The notes beneath the pieces were generated by a model. That model was not told where the DNA came from, searched no databases, and saw only the letters and a list, made by a program, of their open reading frames with translations. From assembly GCF_021044795.1 (NCBI RefSeq), contig NZ_JAJNOP010000009.1: DNA of 64,000 bases; one strand, 5' to 3'. Position 1 is the first letter of the stretch, and each line of letters begins with the position of its first letter. Position numbers and translations under genes: made by a program. Positions 16,706 to 25,989 of this stretch are shown piece by piece. This stretch comes from Acidaminococcus hominis (GTDB lineage Bacteria; Bacillota; Negativicutes; Acidaminococcales; Acidaminococcaceae).

Positions 16706-16748
16706 AAATAAGGAATGGAAAACAATTGTTTTCCATTCCTTATTTTTT
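16706..16748. terminator. Bidirectional terminator, ABC operon / spoVS
   Basis: AATAAGGAATGGAAAAC and its exact complement form a 17-bp stem with T or A runs on both sides, lying between convergent genes. Confidence 0.95.
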
Positions 16749-16768
16749 TGCATTTTTAGCGATTTTAC

Positions 16769-17029
16769 TCAGCGCGGTTCAACCAGCAATTTGATTGCCG
16801 TTCTTTCTTCCCCATCAATATTAATGTCGATGAAAGCGGGAACACACACCAGGTCCATGCCGTGGGGAGCCACAAAGCCACGGGCAATGGCCACTGCTTT
16901 AACAGCTTGGTTCAGGGCACCAGCACCGATGGCTTGGATTTCTGCTTTGCCATTTTCCCGCAGAACTCCGGCCAATGCGCCAGCTACAGAATTCGGATTT
17001 GATTTTGTAGAAACTTTTAGTACATCCAT
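16769..17029 (-). CDS. spoVS: Stage V sporulation protein S (SpoVS)
   Basis: 86 residues, MDVLKVSTKSNPNSVAGALAG onwards, nearly canonical for the SpoVS/Alba-like small nucleic-acid-binding family. In Bacillus it affects septation and spore coat formation. The start at 17029 is preceded by GAGGGGG. A longer in-frame extension upstream is hydrophobic leader noise. The gene is separated from the NUDIX gene by 129 bp containing TATAAT on its own strand, so it is probably transcribed alone. SpoVS occurs in many non-sporulating Negativicutes; it does not prove sporulation. Confidence 0.95.
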   Translation of the reverse strand: MDVLKVSTKSNPNSVAGALAGVLRENGKAEIQAIGAGALNQAVKAVAIARGFVAPHGMDLVCVPAFIDINIDGEERTAIKLLVEPR

Positions 17030-17158
17030 GTTGTGTATCCCCCTCGTTTTTTCAATAATGAACAATAAATTTAAAAATAAATTTATTGTTATTATAACAC
17101 ATTTTCCCAAAAAGCATTACATTATCTTTTATTTTGGCTATAGAAATTTCGTATTCCT

Positions 17159-17716
17159 TTAACAATGTTCCCCTTTTATCAGATATAACAGCAGGGCGGA
17201 CAGGGATTTTGCGTCAAAAAGCTCTTCTTTCAGGACCATTTCCCGAACTTGGTCCGGGGTAAAGGTTTCCACATCCAGAAATTCGTCAGGATCCGGGTGC
17301 TGAGCCCCTTCATGCAGTCCTTTTGCTACGTACAAATGTATTACCTCATCGGTAAAGCCAGGTGTAGTGACAATAGAAGTCAGGTAAGTCCACTCGTCTG
17401 CGGTCAAACCTGTTTCTTCAGACAGTTCCCGCTTGGCACAGTCGATGATATTCTCGCAGTTTTCCAATTTTCCTGCGGGAATTTCGTACAAAACGGAGTG
17501 CACAGGGTATCTATACTGTTTCACTAAGGTAATCCGTCCGTCGGTATGCACGGGAAGTATACCTACTGCTCCAGGGTGCTTGATGGTCTCCCGGGTGGTA
17601 ATCCGTCCGCTGGGCAGTTTGACCCGGTCAATATCCACGTGCAGCAGGCGTCCGTCAAACCCGCGCTCACTGGACAGCTTTTCTTCGTCCAGGCGCTGAT
17701 CATGCATGATTTTCAT
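17159..17716 (-). CDS. NUDIX hydrolase, ADP-ribose pyrophosphatase type
   Basis: 185 residues. The NUDIX box is seen from GKLENCENIIDCAKRELSEET (about 82 on), matching GX5EX7REUXEEXGU. The arrangement HPGAVGILPVHTDGRITLVKQYRYPV and ...GFTDEVIHLYVAKGL before and after the box fits the ADP-ribose pyrophosphatase (NudF-like) group that cleaves ADP-ribose to AMP and ribose 5-phosphate. Start overlaps the recN stop (ATGA), so it is the tail of the recN operon. Confidence 0.92.
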   Translation of the reverse strand: MKIMHDQRLDEEKLSSERGFDGRLLHVDIDRVKLPSGRITTRETIKHPGAVGILPVHTDGRITLVKQYRYPVHSVLYEIPAGKLENCENIIDCAKRELSEETGLTADEWTYLTSIVTTPGFTDEVIHLYVAKGLHEGAQHPDPDEFLDVETFTPDQVREMVLKEELFDAKSLSALLLYLIKGEHC

Positions 17717-19425
17717 TTTTTCTTCGGCTCCTTATTCTGTTTTTTCACGGCAGCCGCCATAGCAAGCAGCTCCCGGGCGTTTTCCCGGGCCGACTGGGAT
17801 TGGTTGGTGCCGCCGGTCATTCTCATGATTTCCTGAATCCGGCCTTCCTGGTCCAGGGCTTCCACCTGGCTGGTGGTGCTGCTGCCGGCGGTGGATTTGT
17901 GAATATACAGGTGGTGGTCCGCAAAGCAGGCAATCTGGGCCAGGTGGGTAATGCACAGCACCTGGCGCTCGCCGGCAATCAGGGCCATCTTTTCGGCCAT
18001 TTTCTGGGCGGTCACCCCGCCCACCCCGGTATCAATTTCGTCAAAGATCATGGTGGGAACCCCAAAATTCCGCAGCATGACGGTCTTCAGCGCCAAAGCA
18101 AACCGGGACAATTCGCCGCCGGAAGCAATCCGGGCCAGGGGCTTTACAGGCATCCCAGCATTGGCCGAGAACAGGAAAACGGCTTCGTCCTGGCCTTTCA
18201 GGCCGCAGTGGGACAGTTTGGTAAAGCCGATTTCCACCCGCCCCTGGGGCATGGCCAAATCGTGGATATGGGGCAGCAGGGCCTTGCACAGGGACTCCCC
18301 TGCCTTTTTCCGTTCCACCGTCAGGGCCTCCGCCTTCCGCTCCAGTTCCTGGCGCAGGGCATCGGCCTTTTTCCGGCAGTTCCGGATGGTGGATTCCAGG
18401 GAAAGGAGGCCCTGGTATTCGGTCTGGGCGGCTTCCTGGTAGGCCAGTACCTTTTCCAGGGAGCCCCCATATTTTTGTTTCAGGCGGTACAGCAGGTCCA
18501 GCCGTTCCTGGGCCTGGGCCAGCTGCTCCCGGTCCTCCGGGTCGCTGCTGAGCAGGTCCCCCAGGGACTGGCGCACGTCCTCCAGCACCTGCCAGGAGGA
18601 ATCCATGGCCTCCCGGTAACGGCTGAGCTCCGGGGCGTATTCCAGCACCCGATCCAGGGAGCCCAGGGCAGCGTTCAGGCTGTCCAGGACGCTGCTGCTT
18701 TCTTCTTCCGAGCCGTTCAGGTAGTGATAGGCTTCCCCCACTGCTTCCAGGATTTTTTCCTGGTTCAGCAGCTTCTTCACCTGGGTCCGGAGGGTTTCGT
18801 CCTCGCCCAGCTGGATATGGGCGTCCTCAATTTCCTTGATTTCCCCCTCCAGCCGTTCCAGGTCCTCGGTCTGCCGGGAATCCTTCTTCAGCCAGCGCTG
18901 GAGCTCCTGGTCAGCCTGCTGCCACTGGCGGTAGCTGTCCTGGTAGTCCTTCAGCAGGGGCCCAATGCCCGGGTCGTAGCTGTCCAAGATGTTTAGGGCA
19001 GCGCCCGCAGCCAAAAGGGTCTGGTTTTCGTGCTGGCCATGGATATCCGCCAGCTGGGAAGCCAGCCGGGACAGTACGTGGACGGGCACCTGGCGTTCGT
19101 TGACAAAGGCCTGGCTCTTGCCCTGGGCCGTGACTTTCCGGCGCAGGAACAGCATGCCGTCCTCGGCGTCCATGTCCAGTTCTTTCAAAATAGCCTGCAC
19201 CCCGGGCTGATCTTCAATATCGAAAACGGCCTGGATCCAGTAGGCATCGGCCCCCTGGCGCAAATAATCCACGGAAGCCCGGCTGCCCAGCACAATGCTG
19301 AAGGCATCAATGAGAATGGATTTGCCGGCACCGGTTTCCCCGGTAAACACATTGAAGCCCGGGGTGAAATCCACCCGCAGGTGGTCAATCAGGGCAAAAT
19401 TATGTACTTCCAGTGAGGTCAGCAT
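17713..19425 (-). CDS. recN: DNA repair protein RecN
   Basis: SMC-like ATPase acting early in double-strand-break repair. 570 residues: Walker A TGETGAGKSIL (about 29-39), a long central coiled coil rich in Q/E/L, the C-terminal signature LSRFALALK and Walker B TMIFDEIDTGVGG. The tail ends in a Lys/Glu-rich KKQNKEPKKK. No LexA box was noticed directly upstream. The gene follows argR by 4 bp, the argR-recN order common in Firmicutes. Confidence 0.97.
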   Translation of the reverse strand: MLTSLEVHNFALIDHLRVDFTPGFNVFTGETGAGKSILIDAFSIVLGSRASVDYLRQGADAYWIQAVFDIEDQPGVQAILKELDMDAEDGMLFLRRKVTAQGKSQAFVNERQVPVHVLSRLASQLADIHGQHENQTLLAAGAALNILDSYDPGIGPLLKDYQDSYRQWQQADQELQRWLKKDSRQTEDLERLEGEIKEIEDAHIQLGEDETLRTQVKKLLNQEKILEAVGEAYHYLNGSEEESSSVLDSLNAALGSLDRVLEYAPELSRYREAMDSSWQVLEDVRQSLGDLLSSDPEDREQLAQAQERLDLLYRLKQKYGGSLEKVLAYQEAAQTEYQGLLSLESTIRNCRKKADALRQELERKAEALTVERKKAGESLCKALLPHIHDLAMPQGRVEIGFTKLSHCGLKGQDEAVFLFSANAGMPVKPLARIASGGELSRFALALKTVMLRNFGVPTMIFDEIDTGVGGVTAQKMAEKMALIAGERQVLCITHLAQIACFADHHLYIHKSTAGSSTTSQVEALDQEGRIQEIMRMTGGTNQSQSARENARELLAMAAAVKKQNKEPKKK

Positions 19426-19429
19426 GGTA

Positions 19430-19882
19430 TCAGACCTTTTTCAGCATCAGCCGTCTTTTCACGGCTTCCACATTTTCTTTGCCGTCCACAATCAAAAGGA
19501 CGGTATCGTCCCCGCCTACGGTACCCAGCAGGTCCCCCCAGTTCAGGTGGTCCAGGGAATAGGCTACGGCCTGGGCCGTACCGGGCTGGGTGTGGATCAC
19601 AATCAGGTTTTCCGAGGAGTTGATGGTGAGGATGTAGCGCCGGAGGGTATCCTCCAGCCGTTCCCGGGTCAGAATCTCGCCGTTGTCCGTGGGGAACCCG
19701 TACTTGTAGCGGCCATTGTCATCTGGGACCTTGATGAGCATCATGTCCTTGATGTCCCGGGACACGGTGGCCTGGGTCACGTTAAAGCCGGCGTCCCGCA
19801 GAGCCTCGGCCAGGTCCGTTTGGGTTTCAATATGCTGGGTAGCGATAATGTTTTTAATGGCTTCTTGTCTTGATAGTTTCAT
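19430..19882 (-). CDS. argR: Arginine repressor
   Basis: 150 residues: N-terminal winged helix (KLSRQEAIKNIIATQHIETQTDLAEALRD, then VTQATVSRDIKDMML) and a C-terminal oligomerisation/arginine-binding part (HTQPGTAQAVAYSLDH, LLGTVGGDDTVLLIV). Regulates arginine synthesis and catabolism with arginine as co-repressor. The ATG follows TAGGAGGTTTCCAGACC. Located in the usual nadK-argR-recN order. A separate argC gene is found at 35320-36243 and may be a target. Confidence 0.96.
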   Translation of the reverse strand: MKLSRQEAIKNIIATQHIETQTDLAEALRDAGFNVTQATVSRDIKDMMLIKVPDDNGRYKYGFPTDNGEILTRERLEDTLRRYILTINSSENLIVIHTQPGTAQAVAYSLDHLNWGDLLGTVGGDDTVLLIVDGKENVEAVKRRLMLKKV

Positions 19883-19896
19883 GGTCTGGAAACCTC

Positions 19897-20772
19897 CTAC
19901 TTGATGGTTTGTCCCTCGTTCTTCAGCATCCGTTCCTGCCAGGTTTCGTAGTAGGACAAGGGGCTGGTCCGGATAAAACGGGCATCAAAGGGACATTTTT
20001 CAATGACAGCCTTCTGGTTGGGCTCCAGGTGGCTGACCGTCATGCCGTCTGCGGAAATCAAGATGGTTTCGTAGGGCGGCCGGGGTTCAATTTCAATGGG
20101 ATCCTTGATGGGAATCACCAGGGGTCTGGCATGGAGGGCGTGAGGGCAGATGGGTGTCAAAATGGCTACCTTCAGGCTGGGATGGACCACCGGGCCCCCT
20201 GCGGACAGGGAATAGGCCGTGGAGCCAGTAGCGGTGGCCACGATTAGGCCGTCGGAAGGCGCATTGGCGGTAGGTTCTCCGCCGATTTTTACCCCCAGCC
20301 GGGTGAGCCGGGAACGGTCGGCGCTTTCCAGCACCATATCGTTCAGGCAGTGGGCCTTGGTCACCAGGTGCTTGCCTTCCCACACGGTGACCTGGAGCAT
20401 GGAGCGCTTTTCAATGGTATAGCGCCGGTCCCGCACCTTCAAAAGGCAAGGGTACAGGTCCGCCAGCTCCCCTTCGGTCAAAAAGCCCAGTTTTCCCAGA
20501 TTAATGCCCAAAAGGGGAATATTGAGCGGCGTCACGTGCCGGGCGGCCCGAAGAATGGTTCCATCGCCGCCCAGGGTCAGGGCCACGTCCAGCTTGCTTA
20601 GGCTGGCCGGGTCGTCCTGGTCATAGCCGGGCACCCCGAAGGAGTCCGCAATTTCCTGGGGAAAAATCACCTGAATCTGGTTTTTCCGGCAGAACTCCAC
20701 CAATTTGGGCAATATATCCCGTACTTTTTCTTTGGGTAAATTGGGAAAAACACCAATCTGCATCTCGTCCAT
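19897..20772 (-). CDS. nadK: NAD kinase
   Basis: Phosphorylates NAD+ to NADP+. 291 residues, with LGGDGTILRAARH (about 69-81, the GGDG catalytic loop) and NAPSDGLIVATATGSTAYSLSAGGP. Start chosen at 20772 since GAGGGGG lies 7 bp upstream. It follows tlyA by 12 bp and precedes argR by 14 bp within the long leftward operon. Confidence 0.96.
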   Translation of the reverse strand: MDEMQIGVFPNLPKEKVRDILPKLVEFCRKNQIQVIFPQEIADSFGVPGYDQDDPASLSKLDVALTLGGDGTILRAARHVTPLNIPLLGINLGKLGFLTEGELADLYPCLLKVRDRRYTIEKRSMLQVTVWEGKHLVTKAHCLNDMVLESADRSRLTRLGVKIGGEPTANAPSDGLIVATATGSTAYSLSAGGPVVHPSLKVAILTPICPHALHARPLVIPIKDPIEIEPRPPYETILISADGMTVSHLEPNQKAVIEKCPFDARFIRTSPLSYYETWQERMLKNEGQTIK

Positions 20773-20784
20773 AGTTTTACCCCC

Positions 20785-21588
20785 TCATTTTTCCAGGGTG
20801 TCATGGGACGCTGCAACCACGGCCTGAATCCGGTCTTCCGTAACAGCATCTTCCCCCTGTTTTCCTGCATATAATAGATATTCTATATTGCCTTCCGGTC
20901 CCCGGATGGGTGAAAAATCCAGGCCCAAAGGCACAAACCCGATTTCCCGGGCGGTGGCCAGCACCTTTTCGATGACCTCCAAGTGGACGGCCCGGTCCCG
21001 GACCACCCCTTTCTTGCCCACCTTCTCCCGGCCAGCTTCAAACTGGGGTTTGATCAGGGCAATGAGAAAGCCATCGTCTTTTAAAATTTTATAGGCACTG
21101 GGCAGTACCTTGTCCAGGGAGATAAAGGCCACATCTATGGTAATGCCGTCCACCTTTTCTCCCAGGGAATCTTCTTCCAAAAAGCGGACATTGGTCCGTT
21201 CCAGATTGACCACCCGGGGGTCCTGGCGCAGTTTCCAGGCCAATTGGCCGTAGCCCACGTCAATGGCAAATACCTTCCGGGCGCCGTTTTGCAGGGCGCA
21301 GTCTGTAAACCCCCCAGTGGAAGCTCCCAGGTCTGCGATAACCTTGTCCGTCAAATCGATGGGAAATACTTCCAGGGACTTGGCCAGCTTGTAGCCGCCC
21401 CGGCTTACATAGGGCATTTTCTTGCCCAAAAGGGTAATCTTCACATCTGGCTTTACCATGGTTCCCGGCTTGTCCACCTTTTGGTCGTCGACCAGGACCT
21501 CGCCGGCCATGATTACGGCCTGGGCCTTGCTGCGGGTTTCAAAATACCCTTCCCGGGTCAAAAATACATCCAGTCGTTCTTTACTCAT
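20785..21588 (-). CDS. tlyA: TlyA family rRNA (cytidine-2'-O)-methyltransferase
   Basis: 267 residues. An N-terminal S4 RNA-binding domain (RLDVFLTREGYFETRSKAQAVI, VLVDDQKVDKPG) is followed by an FtsJ-like Rossmann fold with SAM motif DLGASTGGFTDCALQ (about 86-100). Homologues 2'-O-methylate 16S and 23S rRNA and affect capreomycin sensitivity; older annotations call them hemolysin A. Overlaps the dxs stop by ATGA. Confidence 0.94.
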   Translation of the reverse strand: MSKERLDVFLTREGYFETRSKAQAVIMAGEVLVDDQKVDKPGTMVKPDVKITLLGKKMPYVSRGGYKLAKSLEVFPIDLTDKVIADLGASTGGFTDCALQNGARKVFAIDVGYGQLAWKLRQDPRVVNLERTNVRFLEEDSLGEKVDGITIDVAFISLDKVLPSAYKILKDDGFLIALIKPQFEAGREKVGKKGVVRDRAVHLEVIEKVLATAREIGFVPLGLDFSPIRGPEGNIEYLLYAGKQGEDAVTEDRIQAVVAASHDTLEK

Positions 21589-23486
21589 TGCTTCTCTTTC
21601 TCTTTTCTCAGATTTGCCCAGGCTTCTGTCAGGGTTTGGGTAACGCCTTGAACATCCAGGCCCAAATCCCGGAGCAGCAGGTCCCGTTTGCCATGGGTGA
21701 CAAAAACGTCGGGAATCCCCAGGTTCAGCACCTGGCAGCGCTTCAGCAGCTGCTGCCGGTTCAGCAGGTCCAGGACTCCGGCGCCAAAGCCGCCCCGGAG
21801 GGCATTTTCTTCCAGGGTAACCAGAAGGGGTACCCGCTGGGCTGCTTTCACCAGTGCTTCCTGGTCCAGGGGCTTCACAAACCGGGCGTTCACCACCCCG
21901 GCGGAAATGCCCTGCTTGGCCAGTTCTGCTGCGGCCTCCCGGGCAGTTTCCACCATGGTGCCCACGGCCCAGATATCCAGATCCGTACCTTCTGCCAGCC
22001 GCTCACTTTTGCCAAGGGGCAGGGTGTGCAGGGGTTCCGAAATATCCACCCCCAGCCCGGCGCCCCTGGGATACCGGAGCATCACCGGGGTTTTCATGGC
22101 CGCGGCGGTTTTCACCATATGCCGCAGTTCGTTTTCGTCCTTGGGTACCATCACCGTAAAGTTGGGCAGCAGGGACACAAAGGAAAGGTCGTAGTTGCCG
22201 TGGTGGGTGGCGCCGTCGTCCCCTACCAGTCCCGCCCGGTCCAGGCATAGGATAAAGGGCAGGTTCTGCATGGCCACATCGTGGAGCAGCTGGTCAAAGG
22301 CCCGCTGGGCAAAGGTGGAGTACAGAGCGGTTACCGGGTGGTAGCCATTGGCCGCCAGCCCTGCTGCCATGGTGACGGCGTGCTGCTCGGCAATGCCCAC
22401 GTCAAAGAACCGGTCCGGGTAGTACTTGCCAAACACGTCCAGGCCCGTGCCTTCCGGCATGGCCGCCGTAATGGCCACCAGCTTCTTGTCCTTTTCCCCC
22501 AGCTCCACCAGGGTGTTGCTGAAGGCTTTGGTATAGGTAATGGGGGTGCCCGCCTTGGCGATTTTCTTGCCGGTGGCAATGTCAAAGGGGCCGGTGCCGT
22601 GGAACCGGTTGGGTTCCTGCTCCGCCGGTTTGTACCCTTTTCCTTTGGTGGTAATTACATGGATGAGCACCGGTTCATCCAGATTTTTGGCTTTTTCAAG
22701 GGTTTCTGTCAGGGCTGCCAGGTCGTGGCCGTCCACCGGACCCAGGTACTTGAAGCCCAGGTCCTCAAACAGCATACCGGGCACAAAAAAGTATTTGAAA
22801 CTGTCCTTCAGCCGGGCTGCCAGCCGGGCCACCGAATCCCCGATGGAGGGTATGCTTTTCAGCACCCCTTCGATGTCTTCTTTCACTCGGGAATATTTGG
22901 GGTCCGTGCGCAGCTCGATAAGATAGGTGGACAGCGCCCCTACGTTTTTGGAAATGGACATTTCGTTGTCATTTAAGATGACAATCAGCTTTTTGTGCAT
23001 ATCCCCTACATTGTTCAGCCCTTCCATGGCTTCGCCGCCGGTAAGGGCGCCGTCGCCAATGACGGCAATCACGTTGTAGTCGTCCCCTGCCAGATCCCTG
23101 GCACAGGCAATCCCCAGAGCCGCCGAAATGGAGGTGCTGGAGTGGCCGGTGCCAAAGCAGTCATATTCGCTCTCCGTGCGCTTGGGAAAGCCGCAGAGGC
23201 CCCCGTACTGGCGCAGGGTGGAAAACGCGTCCTGACGCCCGGTGAGAATCTTGTGGACGTAGGATTGGTGGCCTACGTCCCAGACAAGCTTGTCCCGGGG
23301 CATGGAAAACACCCGGTGCAGGGCTACGGTAAGCTCCACCACCCCCAGGTTGGGGGCCAGATGGCCGCCGTTTTTGGAGGTCACCTGGATCAGCAGGTCA
23401 CGGATTTCCTGGCACAGCTGGGGTAGTTTGTTCACAGGTACTTTTTTTAGGTCTGACGGTGTGTGAATGGTTTCTAGTAAGCTCAT
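21585..23486 (-). CDS. dxs: 1-Deoxy-D-xylulose-5-phosphate synthase
   Basis: TPP enzyme condensing pyruvate and glyceraldehyde 3-phosphate in the MEP isoprenoid pathway. 633 residues from the ATG at 23486, preceded by GAGAGGACAG; an in-frame GTG 6 bp upstream is less likely. TPP motif VIGDGALTGGEAMEGLNN, catalytic His in the WDVGHQSYVHK region, transketolase pyrimidine domain with FDVGIAEQHAVTMAAGLA and GDDGATHHGNYDLSF. It sits after ispA, a common pairing in Firmicutes, so DXP and farnesyl diphosphate synthesis are co-expressed. Confidence 0.97.
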   Translation of the reverse strand: MSLLETIHTPSDLKKVPVNKLPQLCQEIRDLLIQVTSKNGGHLAPNLGVVELTVALHRVFSMPRDKLVWDVGHQSYVHKILTGRQDAFSTLRQYGGLCGFPKRTESEYDCFGTGHSSTSISAALGIACARDLAGDDYNVIAVIGDGALTGGEAMEGLNNVGDMHKKLIVILNDNEMSISKNVGALSTYLIELRTDPKYSRVKEDIEGVLKSIPSIGDSVARLAARLKDSFKYFFVPGMLFEDLGFKYLGPVDGHDLAALTETLEKAKNLDEPVLIHVITTKGKGYKPAEQEPNRFHGTGPFDIATGKKIAKAGTPITYTKAFSNTLVELGEKDKKLVAITAAMPEGTGLDVFGKYYPDRFFDVGIAEQHAVTMAAGLAANGYHPVTALYSTFAQRAFDQLLHDVAMQNLPFILCLDRAGLVGDDGATHHGNYDLSFVSLLPNFTVMVPKDENELRHMVKTAAAMKTPVMLRYPRGAGLGVDISEPLHTLPLGKSERLAEGTDLDIWAVGTMVETAREAAAELAKQGISAGVVNARFVKPLDQEALVKAAQRVPLLVTLEENALRGGFGAGVLDLLNRQQLLKRCQVLNLGIPDVFVTHGKRDLLLRDLGLDVQGVTQTLTEAWANLRKEKEKQ

Positions 23487-23506
23487 TAACACCTGTCCTC
23501 TCTCAC

Positions 23507-24382
23507 TTACTTCTTGCGATTGTATAGATACCGGGTGATTTCTAACAGTACTTCGGCCTTTTCCCCGTAGGGAGCCAGTACTGCTTCGGCTTCGCGCAGG
23601 GTTTCTGCAGCCATTTCCCGGGCTTTTTCTAAGGAATACAAGGATACGTAGGTGGATTTATGCAGCTTCTCATCGGAGCCCTTGGGCTTGCCCATAACGG
23701 CTGCGTCCCCTACCACATCCAGGATATCGTCGGTAATCTGGAAGGCCAGGCCAAAGAGTTTGGCAAAATGGGTCAGGTCTTCCAGGGTCTTGGCATCAGC
23801 TCCGGCCAGCAGGGCCCCGCCCCGGACCGCTGCCACAAACAGGGCACCGGTTTTGGCTTCATGGAGCTGTTTCATTTCGGCGGCGGACAGGTGCTTGTCT
23901 TCGGAGGTAATATCCAAAGCTTGCCCCCCTACCATGCCTACAGGGCCAGCGCAGTGGGCCACCAGCCGGACAACTTTCAAAAGGACCGCAGGGTCTACGC
24001 CTGGCTGTTCCAGCATGACTTCAAAGGCCTGGGTCAAAAGGCCGTCCCCGGCCAGCAGCGCCATGGCGTCCCCGTACACCTTGTGGTTGGTGAGCCGGCC
24101 CCGGCGGTAGTCGTCGTTGTCCATGGAGGGCAGGTCATCGTGGATCAGGGAATAGGTATGAATCATTTCCAGGGCGGAGGCCACCGGCAAAAACTTGGTG
24201 CCGTCGGCGCCTGCTGCATCGGCCGCTGCCATCATCAAAATAGGCCGCAGCCGCTTGCCGCCTGCTTCCACGGAATATTCCATGGCTTCATCTACCGGGG
24301 AGATGCTCCCCTGGCCCAGACGCTGGTGCAGGTAGTCCCCTACCAGTTTGCCCCGCTCTGCCAAATAACTTTTCAGTTCCAT
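23507..24382 (-). CDS. ispA: Farnesyl diphosphate synthase (polyprenyl synthetase family)
   Basis: 291 residues from the ATG at 24382, which shares one base with the xseB stop; a longer in-frame extension through xseB is spurious. Two Asp-rich motifs bind Mg2+-diphosphate: DDLPSMDNDD (about 81-90) and DDILD (about 220-224). The residues before the first motif (SLIHDDL) fit geranyl/farnesyl chain length. Condenses IPP with DMAPP and GPP in the cytoplasm. Confidence 0.95.
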   Translation of the reverse strand: MELKSYLAERGKLVGDYLHQRLGQGSISPVDEAMEYSVEAGGKRLRPILMMAAADAAGADGTKFLPVASALEMIHTYSLIHDDLPSMDNDDYRRGRLTNHKVYGDAMALLAGDGLLTQAFEVMLEQPGVDPAVLLKVVRLVAHCAGPVGMVGGQALDITSEDKHLSAAEMKQLHEAKTGALFVAAVRGGALLAGADAKTLEDLTHFAKLFGLAFQITDDILDVVGDAAVMGKPKGSDEKLHKSTYVSLYSLEKAREMAAETLREAEAVLAPYGEKAEVLLEITRYLYNRKK

Positions 24383-24627
24383 TATTCTTTCTCCTCCGGG
24401 AAAAGGGCTAAGGAAAAGTCGTCCTTGCCGTCTTCCACGATTTTCTTCACATCCTGCTGGGCCTGCTGCAGCTGGCCTGCACACTGCTTGCTGAGCCCCA
24501 TGCCTTCCTTGAACAGGGCCAGGGTTTCTTCCAGGGGCAGTTCGCCGCTTTCCAGTTGTTCTACAATGGTTTCCAGCCGTTTCAGTCCCTCTTCAAAGGA
24601 CGGGGTTTCTGCTTTTTTTCTCACCAT
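24382..24627 (-). CDS. xseB: Exodeoxyribonuclease VII small subunit
   Basis: 81 residues, with the family core SFEEGLKRLETIVEQLESGEL and LPLEETLALFKEGMGLSKQCAGQL, predicted as two helices. Partners with XseA in the single-strand exonuclease VII. Lies 3 bp after xseA and overlaps ispA by one base. Confidence 0.96.
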   Translation of the reverse strand: MVRKKAETPSFEEGLKRLETIVEQLESGELPLEETLALFKEGMGLSKQCAGQLQQAQQDVKKIVEDGKDDFSLALFPEEKE

Positions 24628-24630
24628 GGT

Positions 24631-25989
24631 TTATTGTCCTTCCTTTTTCTCCTGTATCTCCTGAGCCGTGGATACCACGGTACCATCTGCCACATGGGTA
24701 ACCAGCCGGCTGCCCGGCTCTACCTGGGAGATGGACCGGATAACCTGGCCCTTGTCAGTTTCAGTTAACGAGTAGCCCCGCTGGAGCACCGCATAAGGGC
24801 TCAGGGCTTCCAGCTTGGAACTTACCACTTCCCACCGGTGCTGCCGGATTTCCAGGGCTTGTTTGGCCGAAGCCTGGAGCCGCTGGAGCAGCATATCAAG
24901 CTGCTGGCTCTGGTCTTCCCACAGCCGCTCCGGTTCCCGCAAGGTCCAGGAGCTTTGCAGCCGTTCCAGCTGCCGGCTTTTGTTTTCCCACAGCCGTTCC
25001 GGCCGGGTAAACACCCAGGAAGCAACGGCCCGTTCCAGCCGCTCCTGCTGGTCTTTCAGCAGTCCCTCCGGATGGCGCAGCACCCGGGACTGGGCAGCCC
25101 GCAGAAATCTGTTTTCCCACTGGTCCAGGGCACTGGTGACCTGGCGTTCCAGACGTCTGGTCAGGTTCTGGAGCTTTTCCCGGTCCCCGGTGCGTTCCGG
25201 CACCGCCAGCTCTGCTGCTGCAGACGGGGTGGGCGCCCTAAGGTCCGCGGCAAAGTCACTGAGGGTAAAGTCAATTTCGTGGCCCACTGCGGAAACCACA
25301 GGAATCTGGGAGGCCGCAATGGCCCGGACCACCCGCTCGTCGTTAAAGGCCCACAGGTCTTCCATGGACCCGCCGCCCCGGCCCACAATCAATACGTCGG
25401 CCAGTTTGTGCCGGTTCATGAAGCGGATGCCCCGGACAATTTCTTCGGGGGCTTCCGTACCCTGGACCTTTACCGGGTAAAGCCGGATTTTGACCCCCGG
25501 GTCCCGGCGGCCGGCTACGTTGATAATATCCCGGACCGCTGCTCCAGCAGAGGAGGTAATGACCCCCACCACTTCCGGATGGGCCGGCAGGGGGCGCTTT
25601 TTCTCCGGGTCAAACAGACCTTCGGCGGAAAGCTTCTGCTTTAATTCCTCAAAGGCTGCCATCAGATTGCCAGCCCCCAGGGGCATCAGCATATCTACGT
25701 AAAATTGGTAGACCCCGTCCCGTTCGTATAGGTCAATGCGGCCAACGCCCATGACCTGATCCCCGTTTTTGGGCAGGGCCTTCAGACGCCGGGCAGCCCC
25801 GGCAAACATCACGGCCTTTAAAAGGCCCCGGTCGTCTTTTAAATTGAAATAACAGTGGCCGGAAGGATACTGGCGGAAGTTGGACACTTCCCCCTGAATC
25901 TGGAGATTGGCAAATTCCGGTTCCTCATGGATCAGACCTTTGACAATCTTGTTGACTTCCGTAACTGTATAGATTTTGCCAAAAATCAT
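24631..25989 (-). CDS. xseA: Exodeoxyribonuclease VII large subunit
   Basis: 452 residues from ATG 25989 (MIFGKIYTVTEVNK), preceded by GGAGGGACGG. N-terminal OB-fold (IQGEVSNFRQYPSGHCYFNLKD), the catalytic core VGVITSSAGAAVRDI, GRGGGSMEDLWAFNDE and SAVGHEIDFTLSDFAAD, then a coiled-coil region of about 130 residues with near-repeats (RPERLWE, REPERLWE) and the C-terminal VLQRGYSLT. The repeats at about 300-380 reflect the heptad structure that binds several XseB subunits. Confidence 0.96.
   Translation of the reverse strand: MIFGKIYTVTEVNKIVKGLIHEEPEFANLQIQGEVSNFRQYPSGHCYFNLKDDRGLLKAVMFAGAARRLKALPKNGDQVMGVGRIDLYERDGVYQFYVDMLMPLGAGNLMAAFEELKQKLSAEGLFDPEKKRPLPAHPEVVGVITSSAGAAVRDIINVAGRRDPGVKIRLYPVKVQGTEAPEEIVRGIRFMNRHKLADVLIVGRGGGSMEDLWAFNDERVVRAIAASQIPVVSAVGHEIDFTLSDFAADLRAPTPSAAAELAVPERTGDREKLQNLTRRLERQVTSALDQWENRFLRAAQSRVLRHPEGLLKDQQERLERAVASWVFTRPERLWENKSRQLERLQSSWTLREPERLWEDQSQQLDMLLQRLQASAKQALEIRQHRWEVVSSKLEALSPYAVLQRGYSLTETDKGQVIRSISQVEPGSRLVTHVADGTVVSTAQEIQEKKEGQ

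Noticed and set aside
23487..23492. GTG start for dxs
   Set aside because: The ATG 6 bp downstream has better distance to the GAGAGGA site.
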